Source: Planctomonas deserti (GTDB taxonomy: Bacteria > Actinomycetota > Actinomycetes > Actinomycetales > Microbacteriaceae). Taken from it: a stretch of 64,000 nucleotides of DNA. The DNA is taken from the NCBI RefSeq assembly GCF_003067705.1, contig NZ_QANL01000001.1, positions 186,001 to 250,000 of the forward strand, given 5' to 3'. Shown here one piece after another: positions 25,071 to 35,425 of this stretch. Every line of letters starts with the position of its first letter. The first letter of the stretch is position 1. A program made the position numbers and the translations under genes. The notes beneath the pieces were generated by a model. It had not been told where the DNA came from and did not search any database. It saw nothing but the letters and a program-made list of their open reading frames with translations.

Positions 25071-25346
25071 ATGCCCACCGAAGCCGAGCGTCCCGTCTCC
25101 CGAGTCGAGCGCATCCTCGCGTTCATGTCGCTGACGCTTGTCGCGGTCTCCGTGCTCGCGATCCTCGCCGTCATCATCGGCACCGGCTTCGGCGCGGGAG
25201 AGAACGACGGATTCAGCCGCGGCATCTGGCCGTTCATCATCGTGCTGCCCGCCCCGGGCCTCACCCTCGGGCTCGTGCTCCTTCTCGCTCTCCTCGTGGT
25301 GTCGTGGAGTCGCCGCGGACGCGAGAACAAGCGGGCGTCCCACTGA
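25071..25346 (+). CDS. Small two-helix membrane protein
   Basis: A 91-residue protein with hydrophobic segments at about 15-42 and 52-78, a short soluble loop and a basic C-terminus. No known domain. Sequences like this are sometimes labelled 'multidrug ABC transporter ATPase' by error. No ATPase motif is present. It precedes the helicase genes by 19 bp and probably shares their transcript. Confidence 0.8.
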   Translation: MPTEAERPVSRVERILAFMSLTLVAVSVLAILAVIIGTGFGAGENDGFSRGIWPFIIVLPAPGLTLGLVLLLALLVVSWSRRGRENKRASH

Positions 25347-25365
25347 GGACCGGCGGACCGCCGCG

Positions 25366-27249
25366 ATGAGCACCGTCCTCGCGCTGGCCACGAGGCTGCG
25401 CGCCATGCCGGACGGGGAGCTCCTGTCCGTCCTGCGCGCCCGGGCGGTGCCGGCCAACGGCATCGCGGACGTGTTCGACCTCGCCGACGCGCTGCTGTCG
25501 GCCGAGAGCGTGCAGCGCGCGCTCGAGCGGCTCGACCGGCCGACGCTCTGCATCCTCGCCTCGGCCGGGGCCCTCGCCGCCGAGGGCACGGCGCCGACGA
25601 TGGCCGCCGTGAGGGACAGGATCCTCTCGCTCGCCGAGCGCGACGACGCCGTGCCCGCCGACGCGGACGAGCGGGCAGCCGCCCTCAATGCGCTGCTGCT
25701 CGCCGAGTCGACGGGCGACGAGGTGCGCCCGTACGAAGGCGTGCGGGCCCAGCTCGAGCGCTGGCCGGAGCTCGGCCTGCCGTCCGAGGCCGAGCTGGCC
25801 GCCGCGGCCCCGCCGCCGTTCCTCGACGCGGTCGACCTCACCCGCGAGGGCGGCACCGATCGTCTCGCCGCCGAGCGGGCCTTCGCCACCGTCACAGCCG
25901 TCACCGAGCTCGTCGCCGCGCTCGCGGAGGAGCCGGCCCGCGAGCTCAGCAGGGGCGGGCTCGCGCTGCCCGACACCAAGCGGCTGTCGTCCGCCCTCGC
26001 CGTCGACCTGTCCGCCGTGCCCGCCGTGCTCGCCATGGCGGAGCGCGTAGACCTGGCGGCCCGCGAGGGGAACCTGTGGCTCCCCACCGGCTCCGCCTCG
26101 GCCTGGTCGCTCGAGTCCTCGGCCGACCGCTGGTGCTCGCTCGCCCGATCCTGGCTGGACGGCCTGTCGGAGGACGTGCGCGGGATCCTCCGGCTGCGCT
26201 CCCGGGCGATGTGGGGCGAGGGGCTGCTCGCGTTCGTGGCCTGGGCCTACCCCGCGGGGCAGGCGTGGCTGAACGCCCGCATCGACTCGGTCATCACCGA
26301 GGCGGAGCTCCTGGGCATCACCGCCCAGGGGTCGCCGAGCGTGCCGGGTTCCGTGCTGCTCGAGCACGGCGCCGAGGCCGCCGCCGACGTGCTGAGCGCT
26401 CTGTTCCCGGCCGAGGTAGACCGCGTCTACGTGCAGCAGGACCTCTCCATCGTCTCGCCCGGCCCGCTGGCCCCCGCGCTGGACGCCCGCCTGCGCACCA
26501 TGGCGCACGTGGAGAGCCGCGCCCAGGCGTCCACCTACCGCGTGTCCGCGGACAGCGTGAACCGGGCCCTCGCGTCCGGCGAGACCGCGGACAGCGTGCT
26601 CGAGTTCCTCCGCGGCATCTCGCTGACCGGGATCCCGCAGCCGCTCGACTACCTCGTTCACGACGTGGCGTCGCGCTTCGGCCTGCTCCGGGTGGGCAGG
26701 CTCGACACCGGGGACGAGCTCGCGCGCAGCTACGTGCGGTCGGACGATGCGCACCTGCTGACCACGCTCGAGGTCGACCAGGCGCTCGCGGCCCTGCGCC
26801 TGACCAGGAGCCCCGGCGGCCGCCTCTCCTCCCCCGCCGACCGCGACGCCGTGTTCTGGGCGCTGGCCGACGCCCGCTATCCCGCCGCGGCGGAGGATCG
26901 CGAACACCGCGTCGTCCCCCTGCGGCGGGCGCGGGTCGGCAGCCGCCCGATCGAGGACCGCCCCGATCCCGCGCGCACCATCCTCGACCGCCTCCGGCTG
27001 GCGGAATCCTCCGACCCGAACTCGATGGGCGCAGACTGGCTCGCGCGGCAGCTCGACATCGCCATCCGCGGGCGCCTGACGCTGATCGTGCGGGTCGCCA
27101 TGCCGAACGGCGCCGAGGTGCAGTACGAGCTCGAGCCGACCGGCCTCTCGGGCGGCCGGCTGCGGGCCCGCGATCGCCGCGCGGACATCGAGCGCACCCT
27201 CCCGGTATCGCACATCACCGGCCTCGGCCCGTCGGACACCGCGCAGTAA
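25366..27249 (+). CDS. Helicase-associated (XPB N-terminal-like) protein
   Basis: A 627-residue protein of the helicase-associated family (PF13625-like, XPB/Ssl2 N-terminal domain). It lacks Walker motifs and so is not itself an ATPase. The recognisable part is the stretch VDRVYVQQDLSIVSPGPL with YRVSADSVNRALASGETA after it. The N-terminal half is helical and Ala/Leu-rich. It is always next to the XPB-like helicase in actinobacteria, as here 20 bp upstream, which suggests a shared complex for DNA repair (inference). Confidence 0.85.
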   Translation: MSTVLALATRLRAMPDGELLSVLRARAVPANGIADVFDLADALLSAESVQRALERLDRPTLCILASAGALAAEGTAPTMAAVRDRILSLAERDDAVPADADERAAALNALLLAESTGDEVRPYEGVRAQLERWPELGLPSEAELAAAAPPPFLDAVDLTREGGTDRLAAERAFATVTAVTELVAALAEEPARELSRGGLALPDTKRLSSALAVDLSAVPAVLAMAERVDLAAREGNLWLPTGSASAWSLESSADRWCSLARSWLDGLSEDVRGILRLRSRAMWGEGLLAFVAWAYPAGQAWLNARIDSVITEAELLGITAQGSPSVPGSVLLEHGAEAAADVLSALFPAEVDRVYVQQDLSIVSPGPLAPALDARLRTMAHVESRAQASTYRVSADSVNRALASGETADSVLEFLRGISLTGIPQPLDYLVHDVASRFGLLRVGRLDTGDELARSYVRSDDAHLLTTLEVDQALAALRLTRSPGGRLSSPADRDAVFWALADARYPAAAEDREHRVVPLRRARVGSRPIEDRPDPARTILDRLRLAESSDPNSMGADWLARQLDIAIRGRLTLIVRVAMPNGAEVQYELEPTGLSGGRLRARDRRADIERTLPVSHITGLGPSDTAQ

Positions 27250-27256
27250 GCCCGAT

Positions 27257-27262
27257 TACACT
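27257..27262 (+). promoter_or_regulatory. -10-like element before the XPB gene
   Basis: TACACT lies seven bases before the GTG at 27270 in the short gap between the helicase-associated and helicase genes. It could give a separate leaderless transcript. Confidence 0.5.
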
Positions 27263-27269
27263 GACCGCC

Positions 27270-28916
27270 GTGTCTGACGGCCCCCTCATCATCCAGAGCG
27301 ATCGCACTGTCCTGCTCGAAGTCGCGCACCCCCAGGCGGAGGACGCGCGACACGATCTCGCGGTCTTCGCCGAGCTGGAACGGGCGCCGGAGCACGTGCA
27401 CACCTACCGCATCACCCGGCTGGGCCTGTGGAACGCGCGCGCCGCCGGGCACACCGCGGAGGACATGCTGGCGACGCTCGAGCGCTACGCCAAGTTCCCG
27501 GTGCCCCAGACCGTGACGGTCGACATCACGGAAACGGTCGGCCGTTACGGGCGGCTGCGCATCGAGCGCGACGACGAGGACGAGCTCGTGCTGCGCAGCA
27601 CCGACATCGCCGTGCTCACCGAGGTCGCCGGGGCCCGCCGCATCACGCCGCTGCTCACCGGGCGCCGTGACGACGACGCGTTCACCGTGCAGCCGTGGGC
27701 CCGCGGCCAGCTGAAGCAGGAGCTCGTCAAGATCGGCTGGCCCGCCGAGGACTTCGCCGGCTACACCCCCGGCACGCCGCACGACATCGACCTGATCGAG
27801 GACGGCTGGTCGCTCCGCGACTACCAGCACCGCGCCGTCGACAACTTCCTCGGCGGCGGCTCCGGCGTCGTCGTGCTGCCCTGCGGCGCGGGCAAGACCC
27901 TGGTCGGTGCGGGCGCCATGGCGGCGGCGAAGACCAACACGCTTATCCTCGTCACGAACACGGTCTCCGCCCGGCAGTGGCGCAGCGAGCTGCTGAAGCG
28001 CACCACCCTCACCGAGGACGAGATCGGCGAGTACTCGGGCCAGACCAAGGAGGTCAAGCCCGTCACCATCGCGACCTACCAGATCCTCACCGCCAAGCGG
28101 AAGGGCGAGTACGCGCACCTCGCGCTGCTCGACGCGCTGGACTGGGGCCTCATCGTCTACGACGAGGTGCACCTGCTGCCCGCGCCCGTCTTCAAGCTCA
28201 CCGCCGACCTGCAGGCCCGGCGCCGGCTGGGGTTGACGGCGACGCTCGTGCGCGAGGACGGCCGGGAGAGCGACGTCTTCAGCCTCATCGGGCCCAAGCG
28301 CTTCGACGCGCCCTGGCGCGAGATCGAGGCGCAGGGCTTCATCTCGCCCGCCGAGTGCTTCGAGGTGCGGATCGACCTGCCGCAGCAGGAGCGGCTGCAG
28401 TACGCCGCGGCCGCGGACGAGGAGCGCTACCGGCTCGCCGCGTCCGCCCCGGCGAAGCTCGACGTCGTCAAGCAGCTGGTCGCCAAGCACAGCGGGGAGC
28501 GCATCCTCGTGATCGGGCAGTACCTCGACCAGATTGAGGAGCTCGCCGACGAGCTGAACGCGCCGCAGCTCACGGGCGCGACCCCGGTCGACGAGCGCGA
28601 GCGGCTGTACCAGGCGTTCCGGGACGGCGACGAGAAGGTCCTGGTGGTCAGCAAGGTCGCGAACTTCTCCGTCGACCTGCCCGAGGCGACGGTCGCCATC
28701 CAGGTGTCCGGCTCGTTCGGCTCGCGGCAGGAGGAGGCGCAGCGCCTCGGCCGCCTGCTGCGCCCCAAGGAGTCCGGGCTGTCCGCGAACTTCTACACGC
28801 TGGTCTCGCGCGACACCGTCGACCAGGACTTCGCCCAGAACCGGCAGCGCTTCCTCGCCGAGCAGGGCTACAGCTACACGATCCTCGACTCGCACAGCCT
28901 GGAGCGCGCCGCCTAG
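27270..28916 (+). CDS. XPB-like DNA helicase (superfamily 2)
   Basis: A 548-residue protein of the bacterial XPB group. Visible are an N-terminal damage-recognition-like region, Walker A PCGAGKT (204-210), DEVH box (298-301), TAT motif with the XPB-type RED element (328-330), and a C-terminal helicase lobe with the QRLGRLLRPK motif VI. It is a 3'-5' ATP-dependent helicase thought to act in DNA repair. The GTG start is chosen because homologues begin there. A longer frame overlaps the previous gene. Confidence 0.92.
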   Translation: MSDGPLIIQSDRTVLLEVAHPQAEDARHDLAVFAELERAPEHVHTYRITRLGLWNARAAGHTAEDMLATLERYAKFPVPQTVTVDITETVGRYGRLRIERDDEDELVLRSTDIAVLTEVAGARRITPLLTGRRDDDAFTVQPWARGQLKQELVKIGWPAEDFAGYTPGTPHDIDLIEDGWSLRDYQHRAVDNFLGGGSGVVVLPCGAGKTLVGAGAMAAAKTNTLILVTNTVSARQWRSELLKRTTLTEDEIGEYSGQTKEVKPVTIATYQILTAKRKGEYAHLALLDALDWGLIVYDEVHLLPAPVFKLTADLQARRRLGLTATLVREDGRESDVFSLIGPKRFDAPWREIEAQGFISPAECFEVRIDLPQQERLQYAAAADEERYRLAASAPAKLDVVKQLVAKHSGERILVIGQYLDQIEELADELNAPQLTGATPVDERERLYQAFRDGDEKVLVVSKVANFSVDLPEATVAIQVSGSFGSRQEEAQRLGRLLRPKESGLSANFYTLVSRDTVDQDFAQNRQRFLAEQGYSYTILDSHSLERAA

Positions 28917-28982
28917 GGCCGGGCGTCCGGCGCTGTCCGGCGGCGCCCACTCGACTCCCAGGCAGCGTCCAGCGAACCCGCA

Positions 28983-28988
28983 GATAAT
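28983..28988 (+). promoter_or_regulatory. -10 element, leaderless start of the response regulator
   Basis: GATAAT lies six bases before the ATG at 28995. This is a near-consensus -10 in GC-rich DNA. Confidence 0.65.
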
Positions 28989-28994
28989 GTCTGC

Positions 28995-29687
28995 ATGACT
29001 GACGGACCGAAGATCCTCATCGTCGACGACGAGCCGAACATCCGCGACCTGTTGACCACCAGCCTCCGCTTCGCCGGGTTCGCCGTGCGCGCGGTCGCGA
29101 ACGGTGCCCAGGCCATCTCCGCCGTGCTCGAGGAGGAGCCGGACCTCATCATCCTCGACGTGATGCTCCCCGACATGAACGGGTTCGGCGTGACGAAGCG
29201 GCTCCGCGCGGCCGGCTACACGGCGCCTATCCTCTTCCTCACGGCGAAGGACGACACCGAGGACAAGATCACCGGCCTCACGGTCGGCGGCGACGACTAC
29301 GTCACCAAGCCGTTCAGCCTCGACGAGATCGTGGCCCGCATCAAAGCGATCCTGCGCCGCACGATGCACGCCGACGAGGATGCGATCATCCGTGCCGGCG
29401 AGCTGACCATGGACCAGGACACGCACGAGGTGCTCGTGGGCAACCAGCCGATCGAGCTCAGCCCGACCGAGTTCAAGCTCCTGCGCTACCTCATGCTGAA
29501 CCCCAACCGCGTGCTGTCGAAGGCGCAGATCCTCGATCACGTGTGGGAGTACGACTTCAACGGCGACGCGGGCATCGTGGAGTCCTACATCTCCTACCTC
29601 CGGCGCAAGCTCGACCAGTTCTCGAGCGAGCCCGTCATCCAGACGAAGCGCGGATTCGGGTACATGCTGAAGGCGGCGAAGGTCTAG
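28995..29687 (+). CDS. OmpR-family response regulator
   Basis: A 230-residue regulator. Its receiver has the acidic pair D11-D12, phospho-acceptor D55 (LIILDVMLPD) and K105. The C-terminal winged helix contains DHVWEYDFNGDAGIVESYISYLRRK, a sequence typical of the TcrA/PrrA/TrcR branch. It is followed after 69 bp by its likely sensor kinase. The stimulus is unknown. A WXG100 gene lies directly downstream of the kinase. Confidence 0.92.
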   Translation: MTDGPKILIVDDEPNIRDLLTTSLRFAGFAVRAVANGAQAISAVLEEEPDLIILDVMLPDMNGFGVTKRLRAAGYTAPILFLTAKDDTEDKITGLTVGGDDYVTKPFSLDEIVARIKAILRRTMHADEDAIIRAGELTMDQDTHEVLVGNQPIELSPTEFKLLRYLMLNPNRVLSKAQILDHVWEYDFNGDAGIVESYISYLRRKLDQFSSEPVIQTKRGFGYMLKAAKV

Positions 29688-29756
29688 CCATCCCCCAGCT
29701 TCCGTCGCCTAAGGTCGGCTAGTCCGAACGACCCGAACCGAGGAGGCCACCGCATC

Positions 29757-31520
29757 GTGCACGAGAAGCTTGCCGAGCGCTGGGCGTCCATCTCCCTGCG
29801 GACGAAGATCACGGGCGTCACCGTGCTCCTTCTCACCCTCGGCCTGCTCATCTCCGGTCTGGGCACGACGGCGTTCCTGAAGCCGCAGCTGGTTCGCAAC
29901 GTCGACGACCAGCTCGTCTCCTCGCTGAGCGACATGAAGACCATCTTCGGCCAGGACTTCGAGGGCACGACGTTCCGCCAGGCTCACGTCGAAGGGGCGA
30001 ACGAGAACTACTACGTTGCGCTCGTCGACCCCGAGGGCCGCGTCATCGCCGACAACTGGCGCCCCGACCGCGACAGGCGCCTGCGCCCCGTGCTGCCGGA
30101 CCTGACGGTGGCCACCGCCAAGGAGGTGGGCACCTCGATCATGCCGCTCACGGATGCGTCGGGGCGCAACGAGTGGCACGCCGCCGTGCGCCAGAGCACC
30201 CTCTCGGGCAGCCCCGTCTTCTACACGCTCGTGGTCGCCTCCCCCATGCGGCCCATCGAGACGTTCATGGCCACCTATCTCGCGGTCTTCTTCGGCTTCG
30301 GCGTCGCCGTCGTCGTGCTCGGGGCCGCGCTCACCCGGCTGCTCGTGACCACGACCTTCGCGCCGCTGCGCGAGGTGGAGCGCACCGCCGCCGCCTTCGC
30401 CGACGGCGACTTCAGTCAGCGCCTCGGCGGGGCGACCCCGAACACCGAGGTCGGCCGGCTCAACCGGTCGCTGAACACGATGCTCAATCACATCGACAGC
30501 GCGCTCTCCGACCGCGCGACGACCATCGAGCAGATGCGGCGGTTCGTCGGCGACGCGAGCCACGAGCTGCGCACGCCGCTCGTCTCCGTGCGCGGCTACG
30601 CCGAGCTGTACCGGATGGGCGCGCTGCAGACCCCGGAGGACGTGGCGAAGGCCATGGACCGCATCGAGAAGGAGGCCATCCGCATGGGCGGCCTCGTCGA
30701 GAATCTCCTCGCGCTCGCCCGGCTCGACGAGACGCGGCCGCTCGAGGTTCAGCCCGTCGACCTCTACCCGATCGCCCGGGATGCCGCCCTCGACACCATG
30801 GCGTCGTCGCCCGACCGCGTGGTGACGGCGCTGCCGCCCGTCGTCCTGTCCTCCTCCGCCCCGGCCATCGAGGATGGCGCGGACGACGGCAGCGCCGCGC
30901 TGCCGGATCTCGAGGAATCGACCGCCGGCGCACCCGCCACCACCACGGGGGCGATCGCCCTCGCCGGCGCCCGCCTCGCCCGGCTCCGGGCCCGCCGCCC
31001 GCGACGCTCCGACCCGGCCGGCGCCGCTCCGGAGACCCTGCCCGCCGACGCGCCCCTGCTCGTGGACGCGGAGACGACGGAGGTGTCGATTCCCGCCCTC
31101 GTGCTCGCGGAGGAGAACAAGATCCGCCAGGCGGTCACCAACATCCTCGGCAACGCCGTGCGCTACACCCCCGAGGGCACGCCGATCGAGCTCGCCGTGA
31201 CGGTCGACCCGGTCGCCGAGGAGGCGAGCATCTCGGTCATCGACCACGGCGAGGGCATCCCGCCCCAGATCCGGGAGAAGATTTTCCAGCGGTTCTGGCG
31301 CGCCGACACCTCGCGCACGCGGGAGACGGGCGGCAGCGGCCTCGGCCTGGCCATCGTCGCGGCGATCATCTCCGCCCATCACGGGCGCGTCGAGGTGCTG
31401 GACACCCCGGGCGGCGGCGCGACGTTCCGCCTGGTCTTTCCGCTCCTCCAGAGGAGCCAGCAGGCCCCCGCCGTCAACAGCATCACCCCGCCGGACGCCG
31501 GCACGCCGCCCCGCTCCTAG
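29757..31520 (+). CDS. HAMP-containing sensor histidine kinase
   Basis: A 587-residue membrane kinase: helix 1 (about 16-38), an extracytoplasmic sensor (40-165), helix 2 (about 171-195), HAMP, HisKA with H269 in GDASHELRTP, and an ATPase domain with the N box NILGNAVRYT (462-471) and the DHGEGIP and GGSGLGLAI motifs. An unusual Ala/Pro/Thr/Arg-rich insertion (about 362-448) separates HisKA from the ATPase. The GTG start has GAGGAGG 10 bases upstream. It pairs with the regulator at 28995. Confidence 0.92.
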   Translation: MHEKLAERWASISLRTKITGVTVLLLTLGLLISGLGTTAFLKPQLVRNVDDQLVSSLSDMKTIFGQDFEGTTFRQAHVEGANENYYVALVDPEGRVIADNWRPDRDRRLRPVLPDLTVATAKEVGTSIMPLTDASGRNEWHAAVRQSTLSGSPVFYTLVVASPMRPIETFMATYLAVFFGFGVAVVVLGAALTRLLVTTTFAPLREVERTAAAFADGDFSQRLGGATPNTEVGRLNRSLNTMLNHIDSALSDRATTIEQMRRFVGDASHELRTPLVSVRGYAELYRMGALQTPEDVAKAMDRIEKEAIRMGGLVENLLALARLDETRPLEVQPVDLYPIARDAALDTMASSPDRVVTALPPVVLSSSAPAIEDGADDGSAALPDLEESTAGAPATTTGAIALAGARLARLRARRPRRSDPAGAAPETLPADAPLLVDAETTEVSIPALVLAEENKIRQAVTNILGNAVRYTPEGTPIELAVTVDPVAEEASISVIDHGEGIPPQIREKIFQRFWRADTSRTRETGGSGLGLAIVAAIISAHHGRVEVLDTPGGGATFRLVFPLLQRSQQAPAVNSITPPDAGTPPRS

Positions 31521-31558
31521 CGTGTGAGCCTCACCGTTCCCCAACGAAGGAGGCTTTC

Positions 31559-31852
31559 ATGACGAGATACCAGGTGGACAGCGACGCCGTCGCCTCGGCG
31601 ACGGCGGCCGCCCACGGCTACATCGGCCGCATCGAGGCGGAGGTGGGCGGTCTGTACGCCCTGCTCGTGGACCTGCAGAACTCGTGGTCCGGTCCGGCGG
31701 CCGCCGCGTTCCAGTCGGTCGTCGCCGAGTGGCGGGCGACCCAGCAGCGCATCGCCGAGGGCATCGCCGTGGTCAACCAGGGGCTGGCCGCCGCCGGGCA
31801 GCAGTACGCCGAGGTGGAGGTGGCGAACGCCAGGCTCTTCGCCGGTCGCTGA
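31559..31852 (+). CDS. WXG100-family protein
   Basis: A 97-residue helical hairpin protein with the W43-S44-G45 turn (NSWSG), the hallmark of ESX/type VII secretion substrates. A YAEVE segment near the end resembles the C-terminal YxxxD/E signal. No type VII ATPase is nearby, so this is a solitary substrate or a cytoplasmic relative. AAGGAGG precedes the ATG. It follows the kinase gene by 38 bp and shares the terminator at 31886 with the convergent groL. Confidence 0.85.
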   Translation: MTRYQVDSDAVASATAAAHGYIGRIEAEVGGLYALLVDLQNSWSGPAAAAFQSVVAEWRATQQRIAEGIAVVNQGLAAAGQQYAEVEVANARLFAGR

Positions 31853-31885
31853 CGCCGCCGCCGGCCGATCACACCCCGGACGCGA

Positions 31886-31919
31886 CAGTGGGCGGTTCCC
31901 CGAGGGGAACCGCCCACTG
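31886..31919. terminator. Bidirectional terminator between WXG100 and groL
   Basis: The arms 31886-31901 and 31904-31919 form a 16-bp perfect inverted repeat (CAGTGGGCGGTTCCCC and its complement). Confidence 0.8.
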
Positions 31920-31950
31920 CTGTGCGTGCGTTGGTGCTTACGCGACGGAC

Positions 31951-33650
<1,700 letters not shown>

Positions 33651-33656
33651 CCAATT

Positions 33657-33683
33657 CTGGCACTCTCGCTAGTCGAGTGCAAC
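33657..33683 (-). promoter_or_regulatory. Second, degenerate CIRCE overlapping the groL promoter
   Basis: CTGGCACTC, nine bases, GAGTGCAAC keeps the GCACTC-N9-GAGTGC core. On the minus strand TTGCAC and CAGAAT lie 17 bp apart and could be the -35 and -10, so HrcA would cover the promoter from both sides. Confidence 0.7.
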
Positions 33684-33697
33684 TGAGCGGCGCGGCC

Positions 33698-33725
33698 GGT
33701 CAGGAGACGGCGGTCAGGAGACGGC
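33698..33725. repeat. 14-bp tandem duplication at the DUF3048 stop codon
   Basis: GGTCAGGAGACGGC occurs twice in direct succession (33698-33711 and 33712-33725). The stop codon of the DUF3048 gene lies in the second copy. Confidence 0.85.
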
Positions 33726-34751
33726 GCTCCGCACGGTGCCCGTGCCGTTCGGAACGAGCTCCACCCAGGTGTTGCCCGGCGAGAGGGTCAGCACGGTGCC
33801 GGTGGCACTGACGAGCCGCAGGGGCGCGCGTGCGCCCTCCTTGACCCAGGTGCCGCGGACGATGCTGCCGCCGGTGGCGATCCACGCCTCCCCACTGCCC
33901 TCGAGCTCGGTACGCGGCACCCCGGGCGACTCGTCGATGTCGACCCGGGCGACGACGACGTTCACCGCGGTGATGGGCGCGCCGGACTGCGCGACGTCGG
34001 GCACGCCGTTCTGCGAGCGCGCGTAGTTCCCCGCGCGCGGGTCGTGCGCCCAGGCGGAGGAGCTCGTCGGCGAGAACGTGGTCTCCAGCGTGGCCGAGGG
34101 CTCACCCGAGACCACGGCGGCGGCCTCGTCCGGCGTCGGCGAGTACCGGAACTGCAGGGGCGGGGCGTCGAGGTCGCGGTTCTCGGCCACGATCCTGTCG
34201 GCGCGGAGGAGCACGTTGTGCGGGGCCTGGCGCTCGAGGGACCGCCAGAACACGTCCGCCGTGCCCTCCTCGCCCTCGAGGGCGTTCAGGACGCCCGTCT
34301 CCCGCATGGCCCGCACGAAGCGGTCCTGGCCGCCCGAGTACGCGATGATGCCGCCGAAGGGCGAGACGATGTCGGGATCCATCGGCCGGATCGACCGGAT
34401 CGGGCCGACGGCGGGCGGCAGGTCGGAATGCCACACGGCGACGTACCGCGTTATGCCGCCCTCGACCAGCTCCTCGAAGACGATGTCGGCATGCTCGAGG
34501 CCGTACTGCGGCCGCGCCGATGGGTGGTTGTCGATCTTCGCGGCGAGGGACGGATGCTCCCCGTCGCCCTCGTTCACGGGCGTGCCGAGCAACGGAGACA
34601 GCCGCACGGGGGCCTCGAGCGTGCTCGTCGGCGTCGGCTCCTCCGACGGGAGCGACGGCGTGCAGCCGGCGAGCGCCAGCCCGCCCGCCAGAAGCAGCAG
34701 CGCTGCTGTGCGCCCGCGACCCCTCGCGAGCGCGCCCCCGGTACGCGTCAT
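33714..34751 (-). CDS. DUF3048 (YerB-like) lipoprotein
   Basis: A 345-residue exported lipoprotein: the lipobox LALAGC has its cysteine at residue 30, and a short Pro/Thr linker follows. The DUF3048 region shows [30 protein letters not shown] and the C-terminal VARVDIDE block. The family (B. subtilis YerB) is surface-located and its biochemical role is not known. The -10 TAGTCT at 34764-34759 suggests a leaderless start. The 3' end sits next to the groL promoter. Confidence 0.88.
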   Translation of the reverse strand: MTRTGGALARGRGRTAALLLLAGGLALAGCTPSLPSEEPTPTSTLEAPVRLSPLLGTPVNEGDGEHPSLAAKIDNHPSARPQYGLEHADIVFEELVEGGITRYVAVWHSDLPPAVGPIRSIRPMDPDIVSPFGGIIAYSGGQDRFVRAMRETGVLNALEGEEGTADVFWRSLERQAPHNVLLRADRIVAENRDLDAPPLQFRYSPTPDEAAAVVSGEPSATLETTFSPTSSSAWAHDPRAGNYARSQNGVPDVAQSGAPITAVNVVVARVDIDESPGVPRTELEGSGEAWIATGGSIVRGTWVKEGARAPLRLVSATGTVLTLSPGNTWVELVPNGTGTVRSAVS

Positions 34752-34758
34752 GGCGAAA

Positions 34759-34764
34759 AGACTA
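34759..34764 (-). promoter_or_regulatory. -10 element, leaderless start of the DUF3048 gene
   Basis: TAGTCT (minus strand) lies seven bases before the ATG at 34751 and overlaps the T-rich tail of the cspA terminator. Confidence 0.55.
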
Positions 34765-34790
34765 ACGCCGCCCGCTGATGCGGGCGGCGT
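34765..34790 (-). terminator. Terminator of the cold-shock gene
   Basis: ACGCCGCCCGC and GCGGGCGGCGT form an 11-bp stem with a TGAT loop. On the minus strand TAGTCTTTT follows. Confidence 0.8.
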
Positions 34791-34814
34791 CAGTGCTCGA
34801 CGGTGGGGTCGCCG

Positions 34815-35018
34815 TTACGCGGGACGGACCGACTCGGCCTGCGGGCCCTTCGATCCCGTGCCCACCTCGAAGGTGACCTGCTGGCCCTCTTCGAGCGACT
34901 TGTAGCCGCCCATCTCGATGGCGGAGTAGTGCACGAACACGTCCTGCCCTCCCCCATCGACGGTGATGAAGCCGTAGCCCTTTTCAGCGTTGAACCACTT
35001 CACGGTTCCGTTCGCCAT
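34815..35018 (-). CDS. CspA-type cold-shock protein
   Basis: A 67-residue single cold-shock domain with RNP1 KGYGFI and RNP2 VFVHY. It starts [18 protein letters not shown], so it is a canonical CspA-class RNA chaperone. AGGGAG precedes the ATG at 35018. The upstream spacer of about 400 bp is AT-richer than its surroundings, compatible with a long cold-responsive leader. Confidence 0.95.
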   Translation of the reverse strand: MANGTVKWFNAEKGYGFITVDGGGQDVFVHYSAIEMGGYKSLEEGQQVTFEVGTGSKGPQAESVRPA

Positions 35019-35425
35019 GTGTACTCCCTGTGCTGTTCCTTTATGTGCGGCTCGGAGCAACTGGCTCCGCCCGGGTCCTCCGCACCTTCCGTCCGTTCAA
35101 TCCGCCCCGACCTGCAAAGGGACGACAACGGGTTGCACACCGACGAGCCAAATGATGACGACCAAACAGGATGATAATGACGAAGCGGGCCCTTTCGGGA
35201 GTGCTATTCGTCGTCAATTTCGATAAGCGCCGGTATACGGGAAAGATTAAACCTGGCGGTAACACCGCGGGCGGAACGGGCGCCCGCGCGACGGCCCGAT
35301 CGGCGCGGACCGGAGCGAGTTCCGGGCCGCACCCCGGGACGGCAGGGCGCTCGGCAGAGGGCGGGTCAACACAGCGCCGGTCGACCCAGGGCCGGTCGAC
35401 ACAGGGGCGATCAGCACATCGCGGA
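35019..35425. other. 407-bp spacer: cspA leader and 15-bp tandem repeats
   Basis: Positions 35150-35260 are notably AT-rich for this genome and probably hold the cspA promoter and leader. I could not assign -35/-10 boxes with confidence. Tandem repeats occupy 35364-35423. No gene is supported. Confidence 0.65.
35364..35423. repeat. Four imperfect 15-bp tandem repeats
   Basis: The units begin at 35364, 35379, 35394 and 35409 and follow a GGTCGACACAGGGCC-like pattern. They end at the stop codon of the LytR_C gene. Confidence 0.8.

Noticed and set aside
26877-29540. 887-codon open frame opposite the helicase and response regulator genes
   Set aside because: It spans two unrelated well-supported genes in antisense and has no recognisable domain. 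Long antisense frames are expected at this GC content.
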